In this document: one piece after another, positions 19,092 to 29,190 of the stretch
How positions within the stretch are numbered: the first letter of the stretch is position 1
How the letters are laid out: each line of letters starts with the position of its first letter
Program-made: the position numbers and the translations under genes
Notes under the pieces: model-generated
What the model was told of the DNA's origin: nothing
Databases searched by the model: none
What the model saw: the letters and a program-made list of their open reading frames with translations, nothing else
Source: Branchiostoma floridae
Lineage: Eukaryota; Chordata; Leptocardii; Amphioxiformes; Branchiostomatidae
NCBI RefSeq assembly: GCF_000003815.2
Contig: NC_049987.1
Location: 25,171,896-25,209,899 of the forward strand
DNA length: 38,004 nucleotides
Direction: 5' to 3'

Positions 19092-19876
19092 CAGTACATG
19101 GAGTCGATGGACCAGTGCAGGTTAGTTGCAGGTGGACACCAGAAATACCTGCACAGCTCCAATTTTACCTGCACTAACCTGTATATACCCAGTACATGGA
19201 CCAGTACAGGTTAGGTGCAGGTAGACACCAGAAATACCTGCACAGCTCCAATTTTACCTGCACTAACCTGCATATACCCAGTACATGGACCAGTGCAGGT
19301 TAGGTGCAGGTAGACACCAGAAATACCTGCACAGCTCCAATTTTACCTGCACTAACCTGTATATACCCAGTACATGGACCAGTACAGGTTAGGTGCAGGT
19401 AGACACCAGAAATACCTGCACAGCTCCAATTTTACCTGCACTAACCTGTATGTACCCAGTACATGGACCTGTGCAAGTTAGGTGCAGGCGGAAACCAGAA
19501 ATACCTGCACAGCTCCAATTTTACGCATATACCCAGTACATGGACCAGTGCAGGTTAGGTGCAGGTAGACACCAGAAATACCTGCACAGCTCCAATTTCA
19601 CCTGCACTAACCTGTATGTACCCATTACATGGACCAGTGTAGTTTAGGTGCAGGTAGACACCAGAAATACCTGCACAGCTCCAATTTTACTTGTACTAAC
19701 CTGTATGTACCCATTACATGGACCAGTGTAGTTTAGGTGCAGGTAGACACCAGAAATACCTGCACAGCTCCAATTTTACCTGCACTAACCTGTATATACC
19801 CAGTACATGGACCAGTGCAGGTTAGGTGCAGGTACTGTAGACACCAAAAATACCTGCACAGCTCCAGTTTTACCTG
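19092..19876. repeat. ~89-bp minisatellite (9 units) made from a TIR element end
   Basis: Units begin CA(G/T)TACATGGACCAGTGCAG at 19092, 19190, 19279, 19368, 19457, 19534, 19623, 19712 and 19801. Most are exactly 89 bp; one is 77 (12-bp deletion) and the first is 98. Each holds GGTTAGGTGCAGGTAGACAC, CAGAAATACCTGCACAGCTC and TTTTACCTGCACTAACCTG. The same block occurs once near the right end of the element at 24463-24791 and, inverted, near the left end of that at 20084. The frames crossing it are repeat-driven. Confidence 0.93.
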
Positions 19877-20030
19877 CACAAAACAGTTTTTATGTGTTTT
19901 GTATTGTGCACAACATTACTACTGTACCCAGAGGTACACACCAACTTGCTTACATGCTTGTATAGGTGGTGTACCAAAATGAAGTAGCATGGTATTTACA
20001 TGCATTCAGATAGACGACAATTCTACATGA

Positions 20031-20083
20031 CCTTGTATCTAATTGGTTTAATCAGTTGGTGAATCGAATGCACCATGGATATG
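20031..20083 (+). repeat. left 53-bp flanking repeat of the 20084 element
   Basis: CCTTGTATCT...ATGGATATG, ending directly at the element start. It matches 20421-20473 at 49 of 53 positions. Confidence 0.9.
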
Positions 20084-20420
20084 CAGGGCTCGAAATACCA
20101 CCTGCATATGCAGGCTAGTGCAGGTAAAGTTGGAGCTGTGCAGGTATTTCTGGTGTCTACCTAACCTGCACTGGTCCACCTACCGTTTTTTTTTTACATA
20201 AATGTCTTATGATGCAGGTGTATATGGATTGTTATTAGCTGCATTGACTGTTACCATCTATAAAGTATAAAAGAAAAAATAGCAATGGTTCCTGAACAAT
20301 TTTAGTATAATTCACACTTCCTAAATTCAGAGTGGTGCAGGTAAAATTTGTCCGGTGCAGGTTATTTTCAATGTTACCTGCACCAGTGCAGGTATGCAGA
20401 AAAAAGTATTTCGAGCCCGG
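20084..20420. mobile_element. TIR element (TGCAGGT type) with 53-bp flanking duplication
   Basis: It starts CAGGGCTCGAAATACCACC and ends AAGTATTTCGAGCCC(GG). The sub-terminal parts are rich in TGCAGGT. Its interior (TAACAATCCATATACACC in reverse, GGTTCCTGAACAATTTTA) is the inverted equivalent of 24463-24791, so these are two copies of one family. Non-coding. It is flanked by a long direct repeat (20031-20083 and 20421-20473). Confidence 0.85.
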
Positions 20421-20473
20421 CCTTGTATCTTATTGGTTTAATCATTTGGTAAATCGAATGCATCATGGATATG
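20421..20473 (+). repeat. right 53-bp flanking repeat of the 20084 element
   Basis: Starts directly after the element. The four differences from the left copy are at scattered single sites. Confidence 0.9.
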
Positions 20474-20584
20474 TCAACACCACAACAGTAACCAATGCAG
20501 ATAAATGCCTTTCAGTTTGCGGTGATTTAACTTCGTGGTGGGGAGAAAATGGAGTGTTAGCGGTAGTTTTATATTTGCGATATC

Positions 20585-22027
20585 CAGCCTTGTCACAAAG
20601 TTTTAGAGTAGGGGGCTAATGTCTAAAAGTAGGAGGCAAGCCGCGTAGCGGCTTGTGGCGAGCCACGAAGTGGCGAGGGGGGTAGGTACGGGAGGGGGGT
20701 TTCCCCCCGTCCCGTTGGGGGGGTCTGGGGGGCCTCCCCCTGGGAAAATTTTTAAATTTAGACCCCTAAATATGGTTTTGGGGTGTATTTTGGGTAACTT
20801 TTATTATCATCTTATAACTTTGAATTGACCAAAAAAAAAAATCCTGAATTTCAAAAAAATTGGGCATAGGTTCCCCGCTATGACCCCTAACCGGGGGCCA
20901 ACGGTGCCTTCAAGTTCAACAAGTGGAACAGTATACACAACTCCAAGTCATGTATTTCCTGCTTGGAACTTGAGGCAAGTCTTCATGAAAAAATGTTGAA
21001 AACATTGGGCAAAGCCATTCTTGTTAGATCCTTGATAAATCTAATCATCTTGATCATGGTAATTACCAAAATATCATTAAAAGAGAAGACAGCAAAAATC
21101 TGTGCATTTGCTTACAAGTTACAGGGAATGTAATGACCAATGAACTTTCTCAAGCATTCCAACAAACACACCCCAAAAATTTCCTCTGAAATCTTCAATC
21201 ATTAGAAAAATGTTATGAAGTAATGTCCAAAATAAGCACAACCTCCCCTGATGTTTTGATCATAGACTTTGCCCAAATCGCACTGTAACCACTCCCCCCC
21301 CCCCCCCATGTCTTGGCCTTTGAAGCATAACATGAGAAACCTGGGAACTCCCTTGGAACAAGCAAAATGTTTCAATTTCCAAGCAGCATGGGGCTTTGTC
21401 AGAGAGGAACTAGAATTTTTCTCTCTCCACAGGTTACCTCAATAAAAAACATTTTAGTGTAGAAAGTTACCAGGGAAAGATTGACACAGAAAGCTGAGAA
21501 AGATACATTCTGCCAGCAGAAATGTTGGGATGGTTCCCTTGCCGACGGCACACCCCTAGACCCGTCACAGGCCAGGGCACTGGCCAGGACGGCATTCCCT
21601 CAAAGGTTGCGATGTATCAACTCCGCCCCCTAGGAGGCGTGTAGCCCTTTGGGGAGACCAGGGCCGGCATTCCCTCAAAGGTTCATATATATTAACTCCG
21701 CCCCCTAGAGGCGTGTAGCCCTTTGGGGAGGCCATCAGTGGGCTTGCGGCACGTGCTTGCTCCTAGCTCGGGCAATGTAAACAGCAAAGATAACCTTCCA
21801 CATGCATGGAAATTCGTCAAAATGACGGGGTTTTGAGAACCCCCGAAGACCTAGTAAGCTATCAGAAAACTATCAGAGGTTTATCAAAACAAATTGCTGG
21901 GGGATTTTGTAATGGAGAGCACTGGATTTAGGCTTTTATTTTTTGAAATTTTAGACAAATGTAACCGGCAGAAAAATGCAAGTAGCCGGCGATTCCTGCC
22001 GCCTGCCGGCCTGTTATGACAAGGCTG
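20585..22027. mobile_element. 1.44-kb non-autonomous DNA transposon
   Basis: The ends CAGCCTTGTCA and TGACAAGGCTG are perfect inverts. Outside each lies GATATC, so GATATCCAGCCTTGTCA (20579-20595) and its reverse complement (22017-22033) form a perfect 17-bp inverted repeat. GATATC is itself palindromic, so it may be a 6-bp target duplication. The interior has GC-rich stretches (GCCGCGTAGCGGC, GGGGGGTCTGGGG), a ~75-bp tandem duplication (21582-21660/21664-21740, with AACTCCGCCCCCTAG) and a C14 run near 21295. No coding frame. Confidence 0.75.
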
Positions 22028-22069
22028 GATATCTACTAATAATTTAGCACTATACCAGGGTTCTAGCTA

Positions 22070-22144
22070 GCGCAAAGTTGCGTAGCGGCCCGCTACGTTA
22101 AAATTTTGGACCGCTACGCTTATTTTGGGACCGCTACGCTTATT
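22070..22144. repeat. GACCGCTACGCTTATT repeats cut by a gap
   Basis: GCGTAGCGG/CCGCTACG palindromic motifs and two tandem GGGACCGCTACGCTTATT units run into the N gap, so the array is probably longer and collapsed in assembly. Confidence 0.6.
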
Positions 22145-22244
22145 NNNNNNNNNNNNNNNNNNNNNNNNNNNNNNNNNNNNNNNNNNNNNNNNNNNNNNNN
22201 NNNNNNNNNNNNNNNNNNNNNNNNNNNNNNNNNNNNNNNNNNNN
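22145..22244. other. assembly gap (100 N)
   Basis: Placeholder gap inside a repeat. Confidence 1.
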
Positions 22245-22745
22245 AATAAGACTGCTACAATGGAAAGATTTCCTCCTAGCAAATTCCCTGTTTCACAATA
22301 CCCCCACCCTGGCTTCAATATATGCCAACTTTGTGGTGAATTTTGAATTCACAACAGTGCTATAGCTACATACTAAACAGTAATGGAAACACTAGTTTTA
22401 CGTTTCTTTTAACGGTTACAAAAACAAAACATAAAACCACTACAAAAATGTCAAGATTTACAGTATTCCTGAAACATGAAACTATGTCAGTACTGAAGTA
22501 AAACATATCTTTTATACTCCACGATTCTTTAATAAGACTGCTACAACAACGGAAAGATTTCCTCCTAGCAAATCCCCTCGCTCCCTAACAGTTACAAAAT
22601 AAAAAAACAAACATAAAATCACTACAAAAATGTCAAGAATTACAGTATTCTTGAAACATTGAAACTATGTCAGAACTGAAGTGAAACTAGTCCATGATTC
22701 TTCAATAAGACTGCTACGAAAGATATCCTCCTAGCAAATCCCCCG
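22245..22745. repeat. tandem repeat of ~170-285 bp, three copies
   Basis: AATAAGACTGCTACAA...TTTCCTCCTAGCAAAT starts near 22245, 22531 and 22704. The first two are followed by GGTTACAAAA/AGTTACAAAA, CACTACAAAAATGTCAAGA and TTACAGTATTC. The third is shortened. Confidence 0.85.
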
Positions 22746-23719
22746 GCTCCAATGCCCGTGCCCCGCCCCCCTGTCCATTCATGCTCGCTGACCTCGCCAT
22801 AATCCGGCCCCTCTGCTGACCAAATTGGCTGCAATTAATCCAAACAACCCTTCAGGTGAACATGCCACGCCCACCGCGAGAAGAAAAGGTGCCACTTGAC
22901 TTGAAAGGCAACACTTATCAGTGCTTCTTAGTAATCGAGCCCACTAAAGACATAAATAAAGAAGTGCGGCATTCCTGGTCGTCTCTAGGAATGTCAGGGA
23001 CGAATCAAAAATGTCATTTCAAAATTCAACATTCATAAATGCGTACTCAAAATAAGCTTCAAAAATTTGTTTCATCTGAAACCTGATATGTTTGGAAATT
23101 CCATGAATGAATATGAATAATAGGGATTTAGAATAGCTCAAATTAAATTTTCGACAAAACATATAAAATCCAGCTACCGTATTGCTGTTTTACATGGACT
23201 ATAATTGTAAATCTTAAATTTTGTGATTATCACCTCCCAGAAGGAGCGTAAACTCATCTGTTTTTGGTTGTGTTTGCACTCAAAACTTAAGATACTTTTG
23301 ATAGATTTGTATAAATATTGGCATGTTGGTAGTTATTAAAGTCCCACTGAAACATGGCGATTTTGGTTCCCACTGTGGCATTTTCAGGTACATTTGTATA
23401 TTACAGACTTCTAGATCGACGCCCCCTTCTTGTTATTGGCTCAGACTCTCTGGAGGCCTTATATCATTCCATGACTCATCTGTTCTGCTACTACACCTGA
23501 ATACATGCATTTCCTCAGTACAATGTTACCCCAGCCATAACATTAACAGTACATGCTAAAACTGTGGACTACCACGTCGTGATGACTCTTTCCTGTCTGT
23601 AACTTGCAGATAGAATTTTCCGCATCTTTTCCATATCCTTAGCAATAAATCACAGCATAATGCTATCATTATCAATAGCATATACAAATACAGGTACACA
23701 TTTACAATTACATGCACTA

Positions 23720-24291
23720 CCGTATATTCTCGAATAAAGTACGCACCCCAATTAAAGTACGCACCCCTGATTTTGGACAAGTCTTAGACAGATCTTTGGG
23801 ACTGAAAGGTAAAATGGAAAAACTCAAATAAAGTACGCACCCCTTCTCCACCAATTTTGAACAGACCTTTAACTGGATAGATTCAAATTTATGATGTTTT
23901 CCCCCGGTTATTTTGCATAAGATAACCTGGAGAATTGCCTACTGCAATTATAAAAATCACTGTGAACTGGAAGAAGAAATCAGGAAAAACCAGTTGTACA
24001 AGTCAAAGTCACTAACTCAAAAGGATTGTATGCAAATGCCAATCTTATGTAAATAATGTTTAGACAATTTCTTTGTTTCATGTTTAGACAACTACAAGAC
24101 AACAACAATGTGCATGTTTTGAAAAATTACTAGAAGTGTAGCTCCACCTTGCTTTATTTAAGGATTTTTTTTACCATTTCTCTGTGCAGTGACCTCAAAT
24201 AAAGTACGCACCCCAACTTTGGCAACAACTTGTAGCACCTTTTCAATTTTGAAAAGTTAAAAAAGTGCGTACTTTATTCGAGAATATACGG
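23720..24291. mobile_element. TA-flanked MITE, CCGTATATTCTCG family
   Basis: The perfect 27-bp terminal inverted repeats begin CCGTATATTCTCGAATAAAG and continue TACGCAC. TA lies outside both ends, as for Tc1/mariner-like or ISL2EU insertions. Copies of AATAAAGTACGCACCCC occur also at 23752 (as TTAAAG), 23827 and 24198, so the end sequence has been duplicated inward. Non-coding, 572 bp. Confidence 0.85.
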
Positions 24292-24429
24292 TATAGAAGA
24301 AAAATCTAAGAAATTGGATATCTCGTGTGTCAATCCGAATCAATAGACACTACAACAGCGATCTGTCATACCAAACAGAAATCGCTTAATCCATGGCCTC
24401 ACCTATTGACTCATACCTACTAGTAATTA

Positions 24430-24462
24430 CCTGCCTACAACACTACAATACAGTCACATGGT
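24430..24462 (+). repeat. left 33-bp flanking repeat of the 24463 element
   Basis: CCTGCCTACAACACTACAAT and the following 13 bases end directly at the element. It matches 24793-24825 at 31 of 33 positions. Confidence 0.9.
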
Positions 24463-24791
24463 CAGGGCTCAAAACACTTCTTTCTGCAACATTATCTGCA
24501 CCAGACAAGTTTTACCTGCACCATTCTGAATTTAGGAAGTATGGATCATGTTAAAATTGTTCAGGAACCATTGCTATTTTATCTTCTATACTTTATACTT
24601 TAAATTATAGGTGGTATTAACAGTCGATGCAGCTAGTAACAATCCATATACACCTACATCATAGGACATTTATGTATGAAAGCCAGTACATGAATCAGTG
24701 CAGGTTAGGTGCATGTAGACATCAGAAATACCTGCACAGCTCCAATTTTACCTGCACTAACCTGCATATGCAGGTGGTATTTCGAGCCCTG
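24463..24791. mobile_element. TIR element (TGCAGGT type) with 33-bp flanking duplication
   Basis: It starts CAGGGCTCAAAACAC and ends GGTATTTCGAGCCCTG. The interior is the reverse complement of the 20084 copy (GCTAGTAACAATCCATATAC, TTCAGGAACCATTGC). It carries one copy of the 89-bp block that is amplified at 19092-19876. Non-coding. Confidence 0.88.
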
Positions 24792-24825
24792 CCCTTCCTA
24801 CAACACTACAATACAGTCACAAGGT
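24792..24825 (+). repeat. right 33-bp flanking repeat of the 24463 element
   Basis: Begins one base after the element end. Same sequence as the left flank except two positions. Confidence 0.9.
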
Positions 24826-24942
24826 GCTATCTGTTTCTGTCCTGTCTATATTTGGTAACGGGTTTTTATACACAGATGTAATCTGCCAAAAAGATAACCA
24901 TAGTTGACGTCATCAACATAGATGTACTATAACATAGGGCTT

Positions 24943-25012
24943 GACATACTGGGTGGATTTTGTGCACCTGACATTGGGGCTAAAATATCACCTGCATGGT
25001 TTTGTAGGGTTA
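24943..25012. mobile_element. fragment of GGGCTCGAAAT-type element
   Basis: AGGGCTTGACATACTGGGTGG with TGCACCTGACATTGGGGC and CACCTGCATGG is a decayed left end. It is truncated by the 25025 element's insertion region. Confidence 0.45.
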
Positions 25013-25024
25013 CCTACAGTAAAG

Positions 25025-25457
25025 TAGCCTGGTTACCATCCGGATAGTAGTTCGCTCCTATGTTCGCTTCTGCTATCCGTCTGGAGACCTGTACATTCAG
25101 ACCGTTTGGTGGTGACGACAGTAGATGAGCGAATCAAGGAATGGGTTCTAGAGCACTCGTTCGATGACAACGGGCCGGCGCCCACATGCGCTAGGGGACG
25201 TGGGGCTTTTCCGGTGTTGGAACACCGGTTCGAACGATCACTTGAACCCATTCCATAATTCGCGCATATGTGGGGACCAATCAGAGCTTGCGTCCAAAAT
25301 TTGGACGATTCCAGACGTTAAGATGGTCCGCGTTCCCAGACGGAAACACAGAGAAGCGGCTGTATATAGTGTATAATGAATGTCAGAGCTAGAAGCGACT
25401 GTATATAGTACATAATGAACGTCGGAGCGAACTACTTTCCGGATGGTACCCAGGCTA
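25025..25457. mobile_element. MITE with 9-bp TSD ACAGTAAAG
   Basis: The inverted ends TAGCCTGG(T/G)TACCATCCGG extend through A(T/A)AGTAGTTCGCTCC, with two mismatches over 34 bases. The perfect 9-bp duplication ACAGTAAAG sits at 25016-25024 and 25458-25466. Nine bases fits Mutator- or Merlin-like transposases. The interior is GC-rich with duplicated GACTGTATATAGT. The short frames inside are chance. Confidence 0.9.
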
Positions 25458-25874
25458 ACAGTAAAGGTAACGGTACAGTGTTCAACAGGACAGTTGTGGC
25501 ATTCAAGTGTCAAAGAAACAGCTGAACCTTTGTTGTATTAATTTCTAAAAATTTTAAGGTTAGCTGTACGAGTTCAGATTTATGTTCTGAAGGGAGCTGG
25601 TAAGGTAAGGTCTGGAATTTGGCTTTGCTGGCATTCCACTTCAGTTAACAACTGTGCAATATGATTTTAAGGTCGTAACGAGCAAAACTTAATCCGTGCA
25701 AAATTAGTAATGTCTTACGTCAGTCTGTCAGTGTCCCCCTGCATGTCAGTATTGACCAACATGACCTGGGATATATGATCTTTCTTTCATCTACCAATAA
25801 AGAACGATTTTACTATACCGTCCATACACAATCATTTCTGTGCATTTAGGTTACGTGCAACATTGTACATATTT

Positions 25875-26130
25875 CCAAAAATGAATTTCAAGCCCTGTAA
25901 GAGTAACGTAACAGTGTGGCATACAGTGGTTTCAATTTGCAATATTTTCAAAATATTACAGTTTGAACCCAGTGTTCTAGACATCCCTAAATACCCTGTT
26001 TTTAAAAACAATGGATATAGGTAACTATCACTACGTTACCTCGGGTGTACTATTATTGTAGTAGTTAATATTTACCCTTTTGGATGGGTGTGCCGCTGCT
26101 ATTATAAATAGTGGATAAAGGTGAACACTG
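25875..26130. mobile_element. decayed MITE, TGTAACGC-ended family, plus GGGCTCGAAAT end
   Basis: AAAAATGAATTTCAAGCCCTG (25878-25898) is a stray TIR end. From about 25905, GTGGTTTCAA...CAATATTTTCAAAATATT, CAATGGATATAGGTAACTAT and TGGATAAAGGTGAACAC match the interiors of 1870-2092 and 32312-32517. Confidence 0.5.
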
Positions 26131-27614
26131 AAAGTGTGGCCAGGTGCACTTGTGCAAAGGTACTTTGGTCAGCTGGTGCAAAGTACTACGAAATTGAGAA
26201 AAACATGGGTGTAAAAATAACAATGAGAAAAGACATACTGGGAAAGTATTTCTGATGAGTCACATGATGAATAATAAAGTACTTGGAGATTTTTTTATAA
26301 CCTATTTCCTGAATGGCAACATATTTTATTGACCAGTGATGAAATAAAATCTTTTGAATCAGAGAAATGTTAGAATTATTAATCCAATCTAAAAAAAACA
26401 TGAAAAGAATAAAATGGACCGACCTGCAGATTATGAGAAGGAAATGTTTTGGTCACGATAACCTTTTATTCTCGCTACTCAGGCCATAAAATGGAGGGTA
26501 TAAAATATTAATAAACCCAATAATACATGTGTCTGTTTCAGACATGCCGAAAATAATGAAAATTCATTATGAAGGGATCTATCTATCATTCTGATTACAT
26601 TGGGAAAAAATCAGCTAATTTCTTTGTCTTATCAGGCTTGATAATTATCTTCATTTGTAGTCAGATCATCTCAGGGGAATACCTGCGCTATCTAGAACAA
26701 TTCATCAATTGTTTTTGGTTTTTTTACAGGTTGTGAAGGAATTTGGGTCATGCAAGAAAAATGGTTTCATATGAAGGACTGGTGAAATATTTGACAGGTC
26801 AAGGAATGATGACCTGACTTGACCCAGATAACCACCACAATGCCAGGATGTGTGGTGATGACAAAGGGTGGGACACATGGGGACGGTGTTCCTGTGGAAT
26901 TCCATGGAAAATCTGGGAATCTCTCGTGTACACACTTGTCTTTGTCAGACGGACTTCAAGCTTGAAAAGGGCAAACACCAGTACAGCAGGTGTCAGAAAC
27001 CACATGTGTACTACAAAAAAAAAGTTTAATAAATATGGACAGCTAAATAATTCCTCCTTCGGGAATTATCGCATTTCCAGACGGAATAAATAACTGGCAT
27101 AGACACTGTCAGCTCCTGTTTAAATCGTTTTAGTGGCAGCTCATCCAAATCAAACAAAAAGCAGGCAGACAAAACGCCGACAATGTCCGAATGTTTGAGC
27201 TCAAACACACCCCTCCCCCTGATGGGCCCCCTGCTACTCCTCACACAACCCGACCTCTAGCCGATCAGCGGAGGTCATACAGCGTCTTTAGGGCGTTTCT
27301 AAGACGCTACACGCCAAGACAGACTCTTACTTTCACTGTGGATGCGATGTGAAGTGTTCAGGCAGGAAAATGGTTCGGTTTTAGGGAGGGGTTTGTGTGA
27401 TTTTGGGGTGGAAATTGCGGCGGAGCACCTCTGACCTGGCGGTCGGGCTCGCCTTGGGTTCGTACCGTACCAGGCTCCGAGCTCTCTCCGCTGTCACTTC
27501 TTATAATTACAGGTGAGAAAAAACCTTACACCAGCCCCATTCACACGTCTACAACCACACCAGATGTATCTATACATGTACATAAAGATCACGTAAAGTG
27601 TGGTATATACTCAC

Positions 27615-27744
27615 AGTCTAAATGCTTCTTTTTGGGCCCCATGACTTCATGTGTGGTGGCCTTCACCACCGACTTGGAGAGCTGCGAGCCGGTGATGCTG
27701 TGCTGCACGGCGGACAGGCGGTCCGTCACGGACTGTCCCGACAT
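27615..27744 (-). CDS. PICALM: PICALM/AP180 coding exon 1 (start of ANTH domain)
   Basis: The minus strand starts ATG at 27744-27742 and encodes [20 protein letters not shown], then a segment ending [16 protein letters not shown], plus one base. Vertebrate PICALM starts MSGQSLTDR and SNAP91 MSGQTLTDR, so the start is certain. The ANTH lipid-binding motif K-A-T-(x6)-P-K-x-K-H is complete (K28, K38, K40, H41), so PtdIns(4,5)P2 binding at the plasma membrane should be intact. The protein nucleates clathrin coats and sorts small R-SNAREs. Donor: GTGAGT. The sequence TGTTGTTTCTGCGCCCCAG just before the ATG looks like an acceptor, so a separate 5' UTR exon upstream is possible. Confidence 0.96.
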
Positions 27745-27867
27745 CCTGGGGCGCAGAAACAACACAAACCGCCGAGGTTAGGTCCCAAAGATCGTCAGAA
27801 TCGGGCAGAAACGACCACAGGATGTGCTGTACCGGGCTTGACGCCGCAGTAATATAATAATGGCAGC

Positions 27868-27910
27868 ACGGCAAGATGGCGGACCGTCCTGCCTGGTCAC
27901 GTGACGGCAG
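27868..27910 (-). promoter_or_regulatory. putative PICALM promoter motifs (YY1-like and palindromic E-box)
   Basis: CAAGATGGCGGAC at 27872-27884 is a strong match to the YY1 promoter motif. GTCACGTGAC at 27896-27905 is a perfect palindromic E-box of the MiT/TFE-USF type (CLEAR-like). Both are 130-160 bp upstream of the PICALM start codon in a CpG-rich stretch. MiT/TFE factors control lysosome and endocytic genes, which fits PICALM, but binding here is inferred. Confidence 0.5.
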
Positions 27911-27959
27911 GCCGCACCCACCTGTCACACTGCCGCCAAATTCGAGTTTACTTTTGCGG

Positions 27960-28620
27960 TATCAACATAGTAAAAACGTCGTGCGAATGTCGTACGATCG
28001 TTGTACGATCGTCGCACGATGGATTGGGTCGTCATGCTGCTCCAACCTGTCAAAAACTAAATGCACCTGTCATACCAACCGACAAGTTTGACTTTAGTCT
28101 TGAGACACCAATTTACTATAAATGCCGTACGAATGTCGTGCGATAGTCGCACGATGGCAAACTGAGTCGTACATTTGTCTTACTAAATTCAACTATTATA
28201 TCCCCGAAAATGTGAGTTTACTTTTGCCGTGCTGGTACAGCAATAATCGTGCGATCGTCGTGCAATGACAAACTGAGTCTATCACTTGCCTTACTAAATT
28301 CAGCTGTCTTATTCCCGAAAAATGACACTTGTCACATGAGCCGCCAAGTTGGATTTCACTTTAGCCATACTGATACTATTTAGTCGTGCGATCGTCATGC
28401 GATTGTCGCATAATGGCAAACAAAGTCGTACATTATTCAGCTGTCACACGAGCCGCCAAATTAGATTTTACCTTGAGATACCGGTTCTGCAAACACCGTA
28501 CGACTCTCGTACAATAGTCGCACGATCCTCGTACGATGGCAATCTAACTTATGCACATGTCGTGAAAAGTTCATATATCGTGCGATACCGATACTGTAAT
28601 CGTCCCGCGGCCGTCGTTTG
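27960..28620. repeat. degenerate array of CGTACGATCGT-type motifs
   Basis: About five diverged ~110-160-bp units contain TCGTGCGATCGTCG(T/C)(A/G)C-like palindromic words, then GATGGCAAACTGAGTCGTAC, TTACTAAATTCA and GCCGCCAAATT(C/A)GA. There are many CpG and CGATCG words. It lies directly upstream of PICALM. The frames here are chance. Confidence 0.75.
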
Positions 28621-28646
28621 ATGAAAAACTGACGCATGACTTAAAT

Positions 28647-28922
28647 GTGGGTTCACATGCGTATGGAGCTCTTAGTCTCTTCCAGGCTCCACAGGTCGCG
28701 GGAAAAATAGTACAGATTAGACAAATATAGATACATAACATGCCAGATGAGTTAGCTGACCGAGAAGTATGGTCAGCGACCCAGCTAACTCGTCTGACAT
28801 GTTACCTGTTTACGTTTGTCCAATTTCTATTATTTTTCCAACGACCTGTGGAGCCTGGTGGAGGCAAATACTCCCATGCGCGCCTCATACGGACTTAAAT
28901 ATATACGCATGTGTGACCCCAC
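28647..28922. mobile_element. long foldback (hairpin) element
   Basis: The outer arms are GTGGGTTCACATGCGTAT and, inverted, GTGGGGTCACACATGCGTAT. The inner arms are CCAGGCTCCACAGGTCG (28682-28698) and its perfect complement (28842-28858). Further pairing runs through TAACATG(C/T)CAGA and GAGTTAGCTG around a short loop near 28770. Non-coding, about 276 bp. TSD not found. Confidence 0.75.
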
Positions 28923-29190
28923 CTTCACGTACATCACACGACACAAGCTTTAATCCCTCACGATCACATGGGGAGGGGCGACTCTGACGTCATACCATCA
29001 GATGATGTTAGGATGACGTCAGGACGGTCTACCGCAATATAGTTCAGTGGGTTCCCCCTTCTTTATGTAAATTGACAATCAGACTTGAAATCGAACCGGA
29101 AAAAAGATCAATGACGAAGTGGATTTTCAGTCTTAGGCCCGGCCCATGTGGTCATGAACGATGGATAGGGAAGGAAGGCCGCTAGCCGTA

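Larger units (their letters stand above)
10294..27614 (-). other. PICALM intron 1
   Basis: This 17.3-kb first intron contains all three assembly gaps and most of the transposons. I see no gene or element in 11474-11816, 12420-13010, 14056-14640, 16560-16940, 17471-18763, 22746-23715, 25467-25900 and 26131-27614 beyond AT-rich sequence. Frames such as 17689-18093 and 22856-23038 have no recognisable protein and lack splice context. Confidence 0.9.
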
